DNA from: CAYUVF01 sp964448045
GTDB lineage: Bacteria > Bacteroidota > Rhodothermia > Rhodothermales > Salinibacteraceae
Direction of reading: 5' to 3'
Length of the DNA: 16,705 nt
Assembly: GCA_964448045.1 (NCBI GenBank)
Contig: CAYUVF010000073.1
Coordinates: 1 to 16,705, forward strand
In this document: positions 7,218 to 15,084 of the stretch, in pieces
Numbering within the stretch: position 1 is the stretch's first letter
How the letters are laid out: every line of letters begins with the position of its first letter
Made by a program: the position numbers and the translations under genes
Notes under the pieces: model-generated
Databases searched by the model: none
Seen by the model: only the letters and a program-made list of their open reading frames with translations
What the model was told of the DNA's origin: nothing

Positions 7218-8735
7218 ATGGTTAACTCATTTCTGGGATGCGGCATAACCGAGGCAGTAGCATGGGCCATGACAATGGCGCTTCTCCTTCAGGTCGGATC
7301 AGCAACGGCTCAGGAGCAACCGGGGGCTCCTGAAAGCTACGAGCCGACTGTAGAGTCGGTCGATCAGCACCCGGTACCGGAATGGTTCGACGATGCCAAG
7401 CTTGGCATCTTTATCAACTGGGGGCTGTACTCAGTGCCAGGCTGGGCGCCGACCTCAGCAGGGGAGCTTGGCGAGGTTGACGATTCGACATGGTTTGCCA
7501 ATAACTCCTATGCCGAGTGGTACTGGAACACGATGCGAATCGACGATAGTCCGGGCCAGCGGTACCACCGTGAGACGTATGGCGAGTCCTTTACCTATGA
7601 CGACTTCGCCCCGATCTTTAAGGATACGATCGAGGGTTGGACTCCTCAGGGGTGGGCTGATCTGTTTCGACAGGTTGGTGCGCGATACGTGGTGTTCGAT
7701 ACGAAGCACCACGACGGGTTCCTTCTCTGGCCCAGTAAGCATCCCAACCCAAATAAAGAGAAGTGGCAGGTAGAGCGTGATCTCGTGGGCGAACTTGGTC
7801 GCGCGGTGCGTGATCGAGGAATGCGGTTTGGGCTATATTACTCCGGCGGCATTGACTGGAGCTTCAGCCCCGTAACGGTAACTCGGATGGCCGACCTCGA
7901 AAAAGCTGTTCCGCAGAGCCAAACGTACGCCGAGTATGCCACGGCCCATTGGCGCGAGCTAATTGACCGTTACCAGCCTGCCGTGTTATGGAACGACATA
8001 TCGTTTCCTCGACAGGCTCCTCTCTTGGATCTGTTTGCTGATTACTACAACCGCATACCAGATGGGGTGATCAATGATCGTTGGGCCTCCTTTCAGGAAC
8101 TATCAGAACGACTGGCTTCCGAAGGATCGGTGGAACGAGAAGCGCTTCCGTATGACTTTTCGACACCGGAATATCAGGTCTATGGTGCGATCACACCGAA
8201 AAAATGGGAGGCCACACGAGGGCTTGGCCTTTCCTTTGGCTACAACAAAAACACGAAAGAGGAGAACATGCTTACGGTCGACGAACTGGTTGACACGTTT
8301 GTTGATATTGTGAGCAAGAATGGCAACCTCCTGCTCAATATTGGCCCGAAAGCTGATGGCACTATTCCTGAACTACAGGCCGAGCGTCTGCGCGGTCTTG
8401 GCAATTGGCTCTCCACTAATGGCGAGGCCGTTTTCGGAACGCGTCCGTGGGTTGAAGCCGAAGGCGTGACGCGGACGGGTATCGACGTTCGATTCACGGA
8501 GAAAGATGGGGCCGTTTATGCGACGCTGCTCAGCACGCCGGACGGCAGTCAAGTGGTTATCGAGGATCTCTTTGTAGAGGATGGAGGGGCTGTGCGACTC
8601 CTGGGCCGAGACGAGACGCTAAGCTGGGACCGGCGCGGGCCTGATATTGTAATCCAGTGGCCGGGCGACGTCGCCTCGGCGCCCGCCCATGTTTTGAAGA
8701 TTACGCCGCAGCCCTGGCGGCTCAATCAGAAATGA
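7218..8735 (+). CDS. Alpha-L-fucosidase, glycoside hydrolase family 29, exported
   Basis: Releases terminal alpha-L-fucose from glycans with retention of configuration. The 505 residues begin with a hydrophobic export signal ending near ATAQ (29-32). Next comes the GH29 barrel: WFDDAKLGIFINWGLYSVPG (56-75), YAEWYWN (98-104), TKHHDGF (162-168, H164/H165), LWNDISF (257-263) with D260 as nucleophile, NDRW (286-289), and DFSTPEY (313-319) with E318 the likely acid/base. LLLNIGPKADGTIP (371-384) closes the barrel, and residues 415-505 form a beta-sandwich. Two oddities stand out: the usual FIHWG reads FINWG (N67), and the first 20 residues contain no Lys or Arg although signal peptides normally have some. 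An in-frame TGA nine bases upstream fixes 7218 as the earliest ATG; a later start at M18 or M20 is possible. It heads the second transcription unit. Confidence 0.93.
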   Translation: MVNSFLGCGITEAVAWAMTMALLLQVGSATAQEQPGAPESYEPTVESVDQHPVPEWFDDAKLGIFINWGLYSVPGWAPTSAGELGEVDDSTWFANNSYAEWYWNTMRIDDSPGQRYHRETYGESFTYDDFAPIFKDTIEGWTPQGWADLFRQVGARYVVFDTKHHDGFLLWPSKHPNPNKEKWQVERDLVGELGRAVRDRGMRFGLYYSGGIDWSFSPVTVTRMADLEKAVPQSQTYAEYATAHWRELIDRYQPAVLWNDISFPRQAPLLDLFADYYNRIPDGVINDRWASFQELSERLASEGSVEREALPYDFSTPEYQVYGAITPKKWEATRGLGLSFGYNKNTKEENMLTVDELVDTFVDIVSKNGNLLLNIGPKADGTIPELQAERLRGLGNWLSTNGEAVFGTRPWVEAEGVTRTGIDVRFTEKDGAVYATLLSTPDGSQVVIEDLFVEDGGAVRLLGRDETLSWDRRGPDIVIQWPGDVASAPAHVLKITPQPWRLNQK

Positions 8736-8877
8736 GCGGTTGGGCGCTCACTATGGCATGCAACTCCCGGCTCCTTTGCTGCGCAGATCTGATGGACGTG
8801 CTGTAGCGCGGCCCATCGCTGACGGAGCCGGACATCACATACACGTTCACTCTTTTCTTGGCACGTTTGATTCCAGT

Positions 8878-9606
8878 ATGTTGTCAGAACAATCGAGCAC
8901 CTCAATGCGCTCGCAAAAGAGCGCTTCAAATCACGTCGTGGTCGGCAGGCGCTATGGTCATCTCATTCGACTGAAGCCGGAGTACCAGGAGCGCTACATC
9001 GCACTTCATGCGCATCCCTTTCCGGGTTTAATCCGACAGTTGCGCGCATCGGGACTGCGCAACTACTCGATCTTCTTGCACGACGACATGCTCTTTTCAT
9101 TCTACGAGTATGTCGGTGACGACTACGCGGCGGATATGGAGGCTATAGCTGAGAACGATACGGTTCAAGACTGGTGGACGCTTACCGATTCGATGCAGAC
9201 ATCCTTGGGGCCGGACGATTCCGATCAGTGGTGGACGCCGATCCAGGAGCTTTGGCATGGAGGAGACAAAACTGTTGCGACAAGTGACACGCAGCTTACT
9301 GCCCAGGTAAGGATACTACAAAACGGGTTCCTTAAACCTCTGCGCGAAGTCTACTCCGAGGTGGGACCGGACCTGGAGGCGGCTCTTGAAGAAGCTCACG
9401 TGCAAAACTATACAGTCTTTGGTTGGAAGGAGCGACTATACACATACTTCGAATATACTGAGGCGCAGTTTGACGAAGACTACCGCCAGCTCCGCGCGAG
9501 CTCCGTAATGCAACGGCTCCAGCGCGAAATGTTCTCCGCACAGGCGGAGGGGGCGACCGAAAGTCGCCTACAGATTGCTGCCGAACCCGTTTTTTACATG
9601 AGATGA
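8878..9606 (+). CDS. Tandem L-rhamnose-mutarotase-family (DUF718) protein, probable L-fucose mutarotase
   Basis: From the ATG at 8878 the protein has 242 residues and two DUF718-type modules; RhaM itself is about 104. Module 1 (25-128) reads RYGHLIRLKPEYQERY, then IALHAHPFPG with H44 at the expected catalytic place, RNYSIFL, LFSFYEY and DWWTLTD. Module 2 (142-242) repeats the plan (QNYTVFG, LYTYFEY, a final EPVFYM) but lacks the histidine/proline motif, so it is probably non-catalytic. The family interconverts alpha and beta anomers of 6-deoxy-hexoses. In this setting L-fucose is the likely substrate, feeding the dehydrogenase with the right anomer. The frame is open back to 8740, but the extra 46 residues are not family-like; an ATG at 8905 is also possible. 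Cytoplasmic, with no signal peptide. Confidence 0.78.
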   Translation: MLSEQSSTSMRSQKSASNHVVVGRRYGHLIRLKPEYQERYIALHAHPFPGLIRQLRASGLRNYSIFLHDDMLFSFYEYVGDDYAADMEAIAENDTVQDWWTLTDSMQTSLGPDDSDQWWTPIQELWHGGDKTVATSDTQLTAQVRILQNGFLKPLREVYSEVGPDLEAALEEAHVQNYTVFGWKERLYTYFEYTEAQFDEDYRQLRASSVMQRLQREMFSAQAEGATESRLQIAAEPVFYMR

Positions 9607-9696
9607 CCGTGTCGATGCGCCCGGTTATAAACTCCGGTCGCGTAAGCTACGCTGGTGCGTTTTATACGAGTCCCGCATTTTCAACTCACCAAGTCA

Positions 9697-10350
9697 ATGA
9701 GCCTTATGAGTATCGCTGAGCGTCTTAAGCCCATTTACAGCGGAGCCGTGTACGACGTGCTTCGGGCCATGGGACACCCCGACTGCGTTCTCCCGTCAAG
9801 CCTGCGTCCGCTGGATTCCGATCGGCGCCTGACGGGCAAAGTTTTTACGGTGAGCGGCTACCGAGATGAGTCGCTGGATGCACACGAAACGCTGCTGAAG
9901 TGGACAGAGCTTCTCTCAAGAGCTCCAGCAAACACCGTTGTGATGTGCCAGCCCAACGACAGTACTATGGCTCATATGGGCGAGTTGTCTGCCGAAACGA
10001 TGGTCACTCGGGGAGTGCGGGGATACATCGTAGATGGGGGCTGTCGCGATACCGAGTTCATCAAACGCATCGGCTTCCCAGTGTACTGCCGGTACTTTAC
10101 CCCGCGCGATGTGGTCGGCAGGTGGGTGGCAAGTGGCTTTGGAGAGCCGATTGCGATAGGGGACGTGCAAATTCATACGGGTGACTATGTCGTAGCGGAT
10201 CGCGATGGGGTGGTAGTCATTCCCGCAGACGTTGCGGGGGAGGTGGTCGATCAGGCAGAGGAGGTGCTCCGGACGGAGAGCCTCGTTCGGAAAGCTATTT
10301 TGAACGGCACGGATCCGAAAGAAGCGTACCTCCAGCATGGAAAGTTTTAG
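9697..10350 (+). CDS. RraA-like / HMG-CHA aldolase family protein
   Basis: 217 residues from the ATG at 9697 (the frame opens at a GTG at 9655, which adds 14 unlikely residues; 9706 is another option). It belongs to the RraA-like family that includes 4-hydroxy-4-methyl-2-oxoglutarate/CHA aldolases, Mg2+-dependent class II pyruvate aldolases. Signature parts are SGAVYDVLRAMG (15-26), GELSAETMVTRGVRGYIVDG (95-114), then GCRD with R117 and D118 matching the substrate/metal residues of HMG aldolase, and GDYVVADRDGVVVIP (162-176). It is not RraA itself in this setting: it sits between mutarotase and dehydratase genes of a sugar pathway. It may cleave a 2-keto-3-deoxy sugar acid to pyruvate plus an aldehyde; for the fuconate intermediate this would give L-lactaldehyde. 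That activity is inferred. Confidence 0.8.
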   Translation: MSLMSIAERLKPIYSGAVYDVLRAMGHPDCVLPSSLRPLDSDRRLTGKVFTVSGYRDESLDAHETLLKWTELLSRAPANTVVMCQPNDSTMAHMGELSAETMVTRGVRGYIVDGGCRDTEFIKRIGFPVYCRYFTPRDVVGRWVASGFGEPIAIGDVQIHTGDYVVADRDGVVVIPADVAGEVVDQAEEVLRTESLVRKAILNGTDPKEAYLQHGKF

Positions 10351-10352
10351 CT

Positions 10353-10393
10353 GCATCCGTCCATCTGGACATCCAGCCGGATGCCCAGGTGGA
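10353..10393 (+). other. Two overlapping alternative stems between the aldolase and dehydratase genes
   Basis: GCATCCG (10353-10359) pairs perfectly with CGGATGC (10378-10384), enclosing a small CTGGA/TCCAG stem. The overlapping TCCATCTGG (10360-10368) can instead pair with CCAGGTGGA (10385-10393) with one U-G wobble. The inner parts compete, so the RNA could switch or be processed here. It lies in the 78-base gap before the ATG at 10429. There is no T-run. Confidence 0.35.
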
Positions 10394-10428
10394 CACACGA
10401 CTCGCTACTAACTGAGCAGCGCACCATC

Positions 10429-11538
10429 ATGATTATCGACTCCATTGAAATTCGCGTCTGCCGCAACACCCAGGAATCCATGTCCGATTCCGAAATGCGT
10501 ATGGGGGGGCGTTCGACCTTCGATTTTTTGATCATCACCATGACGACCGATACTGGCATCAAGGGGACGTCTATGGGGTTTGCCGGGCGCGGGGCGCAGA
10601 TGGCGGGACACATCGCCAAAGACGGCTTGAAGCCGTTCTTCAAGGGGCGCGATCCACTCGCGCGTGAGAAGCACTGGCAGGAATTTCGGATGTACGATCG
10701 GTGGTGGAATCATGTCCCAATTTATGCCTACGGCCCCTTCGATATTTGCCTCTGGGATATCGCGGGTAAGGTCGCCGGACAGCCGCTTTACCAACTGCTG
10801 GGCGCGTATCGGGAGAAGGTGCCCGTGTACGCCAGCTCGTATGAGCTCAACACGCCCGAGGACTACGTAGCAGAGGCGCTTGAGGTGAAAAGTCGCGGCT
10901 GGCATGCGTACAAACAGCACCCGCCTGGCAAGATCAATCTTGACCGTGAGATTTACCGTGCCTGTCGCGAGGCGGTCGGCCCGGATTTTAAACTGATGAC
11001 CGATCCTGTGGCGGCCTATAGCTACAAGGACGCCTTAAAAGTCGGGCGATTGCTTGAAGAGCTCGACTACCACTGGTTTGAAGAGCCGCTTTACGATCAG
11101 AACTTCCACGGCCTTCGCAAACTGACGGCCGAACTGGACATCCCGATCTGCGGGACGGAAGTGCTGGCAGGGAGCCATTATACAACCGCAGAGTGCATTG
11201 CAACTAACGTCGTCGACATCGTGCGGACCGACGTGTCCTGGAAGGGAGGCGTCACGCCGGTGATGAAGACTGCACACCTAGCCGAGTCGTTCGGGGTCTA
11301 CTGCGAGCTGCATACGGCTATCTATCACGCACTGGAGATCCTCAACTTGCACTGCTGCTGCGCCATCTCGAATTGCGAGTTTTTCGAACTGCTCTATCCG
11401 CTTGAGTACGTCGACTTCGGCATCAAGAATCAGATCCACATAGACGACGAGGGGTACGCTCATCCCCCGAAGGCGCCCGGACACGGCATCGAGTTCGACT
11501 GGGACTTTATCGACGACTGCACAATCGAGATCTTGTGA
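10429..11538 (+). CDS. Enolase-superfamily (mandelate racemase group) sugar-acid dehydratase-like enzyme
   Basis: 369 residues from the ATG at 10429, where IDSIEIRV begins the usual capping domain; an upstream in-frame ATG at 10381 overlaps a hairpin and is less likely. The barrel carries a K162-x-H164 pair (YKQHPPG), metal ligands D192 (LMTDPVAAY), E218 (HWFEEPLYD) and E244 (CGTEVLAGS), and a D268/H295 pair (RTDVSWKGG, CELHTAIYH) as in mandelate-racemase-group enzymes. FucD-like enzymes have KxK, so this protein differs from the fuconate dehydratase at 4493-5791 and is only distantly related to it. It probably dehydrates or epimerises an acid sugar; the exact substrate is unknown. Its neighbours are an aldolase upstream and a lactonase downstream, which fits a branch using a related sugar acid. 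Confidence 0.82.
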   Translation: MIIDSIEIRVCRNTQESMSDSEMRMGGRSTFDFLIITMTTDTGIKGTSMGFAGRGAQMAGHIAKDGLKPFFKGRDPLAREKHWQEFRMYDRWWNHVPIYAYGPFDICLWDIAGKVAGQPLYQLLGAYREKVPVYASSYELNTPEDYVAEALEVKSRGWHAYKQHPPGKINLDREIYRACREAVGPDFKLMTDPVAAYSYKDALKVGRLLEELDYHWFEEPLYDQNFHGLRKLTAELDIPICGTEVLAGSHYTTAECIATNVVDIVRTDVSWKGGVTPVMKTAHLAESFGVYCELHTAIYHALEILNLHCCCAISNCEFFELLYPLEYVDFGIKNQIHIDDEGYAHPPKAPGHGIEFDWDFIDDCTIEIL

Positions 11539-11584
11539 TTTTAGCAGCCAGCCTTGCACCGAAGCCACAAAGACGACTCGCGCC

Positions 11585-12457
11585 ATGAGTGATTTATCCG
11601 TGGTCGACACGCACGTGCACCTGTGGGACCTCGAGCGCACGAGATATCCGTGGCTGGAGGATCTGCCGCAACTCCACGCAACACACGGTCTGGACGAGTA
11701 CGACGCGGCCCTTGACGAGGTGCCCGTTGAGCAGTTCGTGTTTGTCGAATGTACTGTAGCGTTTGACGACGAGAAAAGCCGCGAGGAGGTGGCGTGGGTG
11801 ATGTCGCTCGCTGAAGAGGAATCGCGTCTGCAGGGCATGGTCGCCCACGCTTCGCTGGAGAAAGGCGCCGCCGTGGTCGCGCATCTTGAGTGGTTGGCGA
11901 CGCAGCCGCTTGTAAAGGGAGTCCGGCGCCTGTTGCAAGCCGAATCGGACGCCTTCTTTCACCAGCCCGCTTTCGTCGAGGGCGTGCAAATGCTGGCGGA
12001 CTTCGATTTTAGTTTTGACCTGACCGTGCGCGCGCCGCAGCTTCCCGCGACCATCGAACTCGTCGACCGGTGTCCACAGGTTGAGTTTGTGCTCGACCAT
12101 CTCGGCAAGCCCAATATCCGAGAGCAGCAGTTCGAGGCGTGGAGCGCCCCCTTCGAAGCCCTGGCCAAGCGGCCGAACGTCACGTGCAAGATCTCGGGCG
12201 TGCTCACCGAGGCCGATCAGGAGAACTGGACGGCGGAGACGGTGCAGCCGTACATTGAGCACGCTATTCAGTGCTTTGGCTTCGACCGCCTCATGTTTGG
12301 TGGCGACTGGCCCGTGGTGCGCCTTGCGGCCACGTACCCGGAGTGGTTTGACGTGATCGAGGCGGTGTTGTACGACGCGTCGGCCCAGCAGAAGGACAAT
12401 TTATTTCGGGCAAACGCCCAGCGGGTGTATCGACTGGAAACAACTGATTCTTCGTGA
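11585..12457 (+). CDS. L-fuconolactonase-type amidohydrolase (COG3618)
   Basis: 290 residues of the amidohydrolase-superfamily lactonase group. Metal and catalytic motifs are in order: DTHVHLWD (8-15, H10 and H12), KGVRRLLQ (111-118), FVLDHLGKP (168-176, H172), a KISG turn (202-205), and FGGDWPV (238-244, D241). This family hydrolyses sugar 1,5- or 1,4-lactones such as L-fucono-lactone, producing L-fuconate for FucD. Related members act on 2-pyrone-4,6-dicarboxylate or rhamnonolactone, so the substrate rests on the surrounding genes. It is cytoplasmic, lies 46 bases after the enolase-family gene and 50 before the first SDR, and is probably co-transcribed with both. Confidence 0.87.
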   Translation: MSDLSVVDTHVHLWDLERTRYPWLEDLPQLHATHGLDEYDAALDEVPVEQFVFVECTVAFDDEKSREEVAWVMSLAEEESRLQGMVAHASLEKGAAVVAHLEWLATQPLVKGVRRLLQAESDAFFHQPAFVEGVQMLADFDFSFDLTVRAPQLPATIELVDRCPQVEFVLDHLGKPNIREQQFEAWSAPFEALAKRPNVTCKISGVLTEADQENWTAETVQPYIEHAIQCFGFDRLMFGGDWPVVRLAATYPEWFDVIEAVLYDASAQQKDNLFRANAQRVYRLETTDSS

Positions 12458-12507
12458 CACCGCGGTAGGAATTGTATTCTACTGTCACATTCACCGAGTA
12501 GATCCTC

Positions 12508-13269
12508 ATGCGATTACAGGATAAGTCAGTGATTATCACCGGCGCGGGCATGGGTATCGGGCGAGCCTGCGCACTCCGCTTTGCCTCAGAAGGAGCCAAA
12601 CTTATCGTTGCGGATGTCGAGCCCGAGGCGGGAGCAGCAGTTGTCGACGAGATCACTGCGGCAGGAGGAGAGGCCCAGTTCATTGAGGCGGACGTGGCCC
12701 AGCGCGAAGATAATCAGCAGATGGTAGAGGCGTGTATTAGCGCGTACGGACGACTTGATATTCTCTTCTGTAATGCTGGGATCACGCTGCCCAAAAAAAT
12801 TACGGAGAGCTCCGACTCAGAGATTGATCAAGTGATCGACGTCAATTTTAAGGGGCTCATCTACGCCTCCCAATATGCCATTCCGTACATGCTGGAGCAA
12901 CAGGAGGGAGCGATCTTGTTTACCGCCAGCAAGACGGGACTGGTCGCCCAGGAGGATTCTCCAGTCTACTGCGCCTCAAAAGGTGCTGCAGTGATGTTGG
13001 CGAAGGCGCTCGCTCTTGACTACGCCACGGAGAATATCCGGGTCAATGCCCTGTGTCCCGGCATTATTGACACGCCCATGTTACAGCAGTTCGCTGACGC
13101 GATGCCTGACCCGCAAGCAGCGTGGGACGAATTCGCAAAGGCCCAACCCATGGGGCGTCTTGGCACGTCTATGGAGTGCGCTGACGCTGCTCTGTGGCTG
13201 GTATCCGATGAGGCGAGCTTCATTACGGGAGTCGCATTGCCCGTCGATGGTGGATTTACAGCCAAGTAG
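12508..13269 (+). CDS. Short-chain dehydrogenase, probable L-fucose 1-dehydrogenase
   Basis: 253 residues, classical SDR. Cofactor motif TGAGMGIG (11-18); D36 after the second strand favours NAD over NADP; CNAG at 88-91; catalytic N113, S141, Y154 and K158 (VYCASKGA, 153-160). RVNALCPGIIDTPM and the closing GVALPVDGGF are standard. Two SDRs lie side by side here, and the pathway needs two: one for C1 of L-fucose (to the lactone) and one for C4 of 2-keto-3-deoxy-L-fuconate. This one follows the lactonase gene and is tentatively given the first job; the assignment could be reversed. A short imperfect repeat GAAT-tgt-ATTC lies in the 50-base gap before it, without clear meaning. Confidence 0.8.
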   Translation: MRLQDKSVIITGAGMGIGRACALRFASEGAKLIVADVEPEAGAAVVDEITAAGGEAQFIEADVAQREDNQQMVEACISAYGRLDILFCNAGITLPKKITESSDSEIDQVIDVNFKGLIYASQYAIPYMLEQQEGAILFTASKTGLVAQEDSPVYCASKGAAVMLAKALALDYATENIRVNALCPGIIDTPMLQQFADAMPDPQAAWDEFAKAQPMGRLGTSMECADAALWLVSDEASFITGVALPVDGGFTAK

Positions 13270-13364
13270 GCAGAGCCCTTGCAGCGCGTGGCAGACGACG
13301 AGACAATTCCTGCTGCCTAACACCGACCGAAACGACATCGAACCCTGACCAGCGGATCATTGCC

Positions 13365-14144
13365 ATGAGCGAGCAAACCCTTCACGAAAAGACCGCCATT
13401 ATCACCGGAGGCGGATCCGGAATTGGAAAAGCGATCGCGAAGCGGTTCGCTCGGGCGGGCGCATCATCCGTTATTCTTGACGTAGACGAGGAGGCCGCCG
13501 AAGAGACGGTTTCTGAGATTCAGGCCCGGGATGGGGCGGCGGTCTTCGTTCGCTGTGACGTCGGCGACTGGGACGAGGTGCACGACGCGTTCCAACGAGT
13601 ACGCAGCCGAGAGGGTGGACTCGACATCCTTGTTAACAATGCAGGCGTGGCGCATGTCGGTAATGTAGAAGAAACGACTGAGGATGATTTTGACCGTGTG
13701 TACCGCGTGAACGTAAAGGGGGTCTTTAACTGCCTACACGCGGGCGTTTCCGCAATGAAGGACTCCGGCGGCGCCATTTTGAACATTGCCTCCATCGTCT
13801 CTTCGGTAGGAATACCCGACCGGTTTGCCTACTCGATGAGCAAAGGGGCCGTCCTCACAATGACGTACTCCGTCGCCTGCGACTATCTCGATGAGAATAT
13901 TCGCTGTAATGCCATCTCGCCGGCTCGCATCCACACGCCCTTTGTTGATGGTTTTCTCGAGGAAAACTATCCAGACCAGCAAGCCGAGATGTTTGAACAG
14001 CTTTCCCAGACGCAACCTATCGGGCGCATGGGAACGCCTGAAGAAGTGGCGGAGCTCTCCCTATTTCTATGCTCCGACCGCGCCGGTTTCATCACGGGCA
14101 GTAATTTCCCCATCGACGGGGGATTCGTCACGTTAAATCCCTGA
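13365..14144 (+). CDS. Short-chain dehydrogenase, probable 2-keto-3-deoxy-L-fuconate 4-dehydrogenase
   Basis: 259 residues, classical SDR with TGGGSGIG (14-21), D39 favouring NAD, NNAG (91-94), and catalytic N116, S143, Y156 and K160 (AYSMSKGA). The stretch ISPARIHTPFVDGFLEENYP is unlike ordinary SDRs, which have CPG at this place. I associate this RIHTPFVDGF form with SDRs next to FAH-family hydrolases in fucose clusters. It lies 25 bases before such a gene, which supports oxidation of C4 to give 2,4-diketo-3-deoxy-L-fuconate. Its active-site neighbourhood clearly differs from the SDR just upstream, consistent with two separate substrates. It is 95 bases after that gene; no terminator is visible between them. 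Confidence 0.82.
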   Translation: MSEQTLHEKTAIITGGGSGIGKAIAKRFARAGASSVILDVDEEAAEETVSEIQARDGAAVFVRCDVGDWDEVHDAFQRVRSREGGLDILVNNAGVAHVGNVEETTEDDFDRVYRVNVKGVFNCLHAGVSAMKDSGGAILNIASIVSSVGIPDRFAYSMSKGAVLTMTYSVACDYLDENIRCNAISPARIHTPFVDGFLEENYPDQQAEMFEQLSQTQPIGRMGTPEEVAELSLFLCSDRAGFITGSNFPIDGGFVTLNP

Positions 14145-14169
14145 TTTTTGAAGTTGACTTTGAGCCTCT

Positions 14170-15036
14170 ATGAAGCTGATCCGCTTTGGTGAGCCCGGTC
14201 GTGAGAAGCCGGGAGTGCAGTTGCCCGGTGGGCGGCGCGTTGACGCGTCCGCCGCCGTTTCGGACTATGACAGGGGTTTCTTTTCAGGAGGCGGCGTAGC
14301 CACGCTCCGCTCCTGGGTGCAGAGCAATGCCGAGCAGGCGCCCCCCATCCCCGATGACGTTCGTCTCGGCCCTCCGGTCTCGACCCCCAGTAAGATTATC
14401 TGTATCGGACTCAATTTCTCCGATCATGCGGCAGAGTCAAGCATGGAGGTGCCGGACGAACCAGTCATCTTTTTTAAGGCGCCCAGCGCTCTGTCGGGTC
14501 CTAACGATGAGGTGGTCTTGCCTCGCGGAAGCACGAAGACAGACTGGGAAGTGGAACTTGCAGTTATTATTGGCTCGCGAGCGTCGTACGTAGCTGCTTC
14601 GGATGCTATGGACTACGTTGCGGGCTATGTGCTTCACAACGACTATTCCGAGCGCTCATTCCAATTGGAACGTGGGGGGCAATGGGTGAAGGGTAAGAGC
14701 TGCGATACGTTTGCGCCAATCGGGCCGTTTGTAGCGACGTCTGACGAGATAGAGGATCCGGGGCAGCTCGATATGTGGCTCTCGGTCAATGGGGAGCGCA
14801 AACAATCGAGTTCGACGAACCAGTTTATTTTCGGAGTGGCCGAGCTCGTAAGCTACCTAAGCCAGTTTATGTCGCTGTGTCCCGGGGATATTATTTCCAC
14901 GGGCACACCCGCCGGAGTCGGTTTCGGTCAGGACCCCCCTCAATATCTCGAAGCTGGTGACGTGGTTGAGTTGGGCATCGACGGGCTTGGTGTGGCAAAG
15001 CAGCGGGTAATTCCCGCTGACCCCACTTCCGAGTGA
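14170..15036 (+). CDS. FAH-family hydrolase, probable 2,4-diketo-3-deoxy-L-fuconate hydrolase
   Basis: 288 residues of the fumarylacetoacetate hydrolase family. Residues 1-65 form the N-terminal cap (MKLIRFGEPG start). The catalytic domain follows: KIICIGLNFSDHA (75-87), PVIFFKAPSAL (98-108), metal ligands E127 and E129 in DWEVELAV with D158 in LHNDYSER, then GKSCDTFAPIGP (175-186), and STGTPAGVGFG near the C-terminus. In the oxidative fucose pathway this family cleaves 2,4-diketo-3-deoxy-L-fuconate to pyruvate and L-lactate with Mg2+. Relatives act on acylpyruvates or related diketo acids, but the position after the two SDRs fits fuconate. The L-lactate made here is what the LutC/LutB-A proteins at the start of the cluster would consume. 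Confidence 0.88.
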   Translation: MKLIRFGEPGREKPGVQLPGGRRVDASAAVSDYDRGFFSGGGVATLRSWVQSNAEQAPPIPDDVRLGPPVSTPSKIICIGLNFSDHAAESSMEVPDEPVIFFKAPSALSGPNDEVVLPRGSTKTDWEVELAVIIGSRASYVAASDAMDYVAGYVLHNDYSERSFQLERGGQWVKGKSCDTFAPIGPFVATSDEIEDPGQLDMWLSVNGERKQSSSTNQFIFGVAELVSYLSQFMSLCPGDIISTGTPAGVGFGQDPPQYLEAGDVVELGIDGLGVAKQRVIPADPTSE

Positions 15037-15084
15037 GGTTCTGGTGAGAGTTGTTCTGTTTCGCTCATCCCTTTACCCCGACTG

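Noticed and set aside
8740..8877. Upstream extension of the mutarotase gene
   Set aside because: The 46 extra residues do not resemble the family, and the first module starts normally after the ATG at 8878 or 8905.
12468..12485. Imperfect inverted repeat GTAGGAATTGTATTCTAC before the first SDR gene
   Set aside because: Pairing is broken near the centre or shifts register; too short and imperfect to support an operator or terminator.
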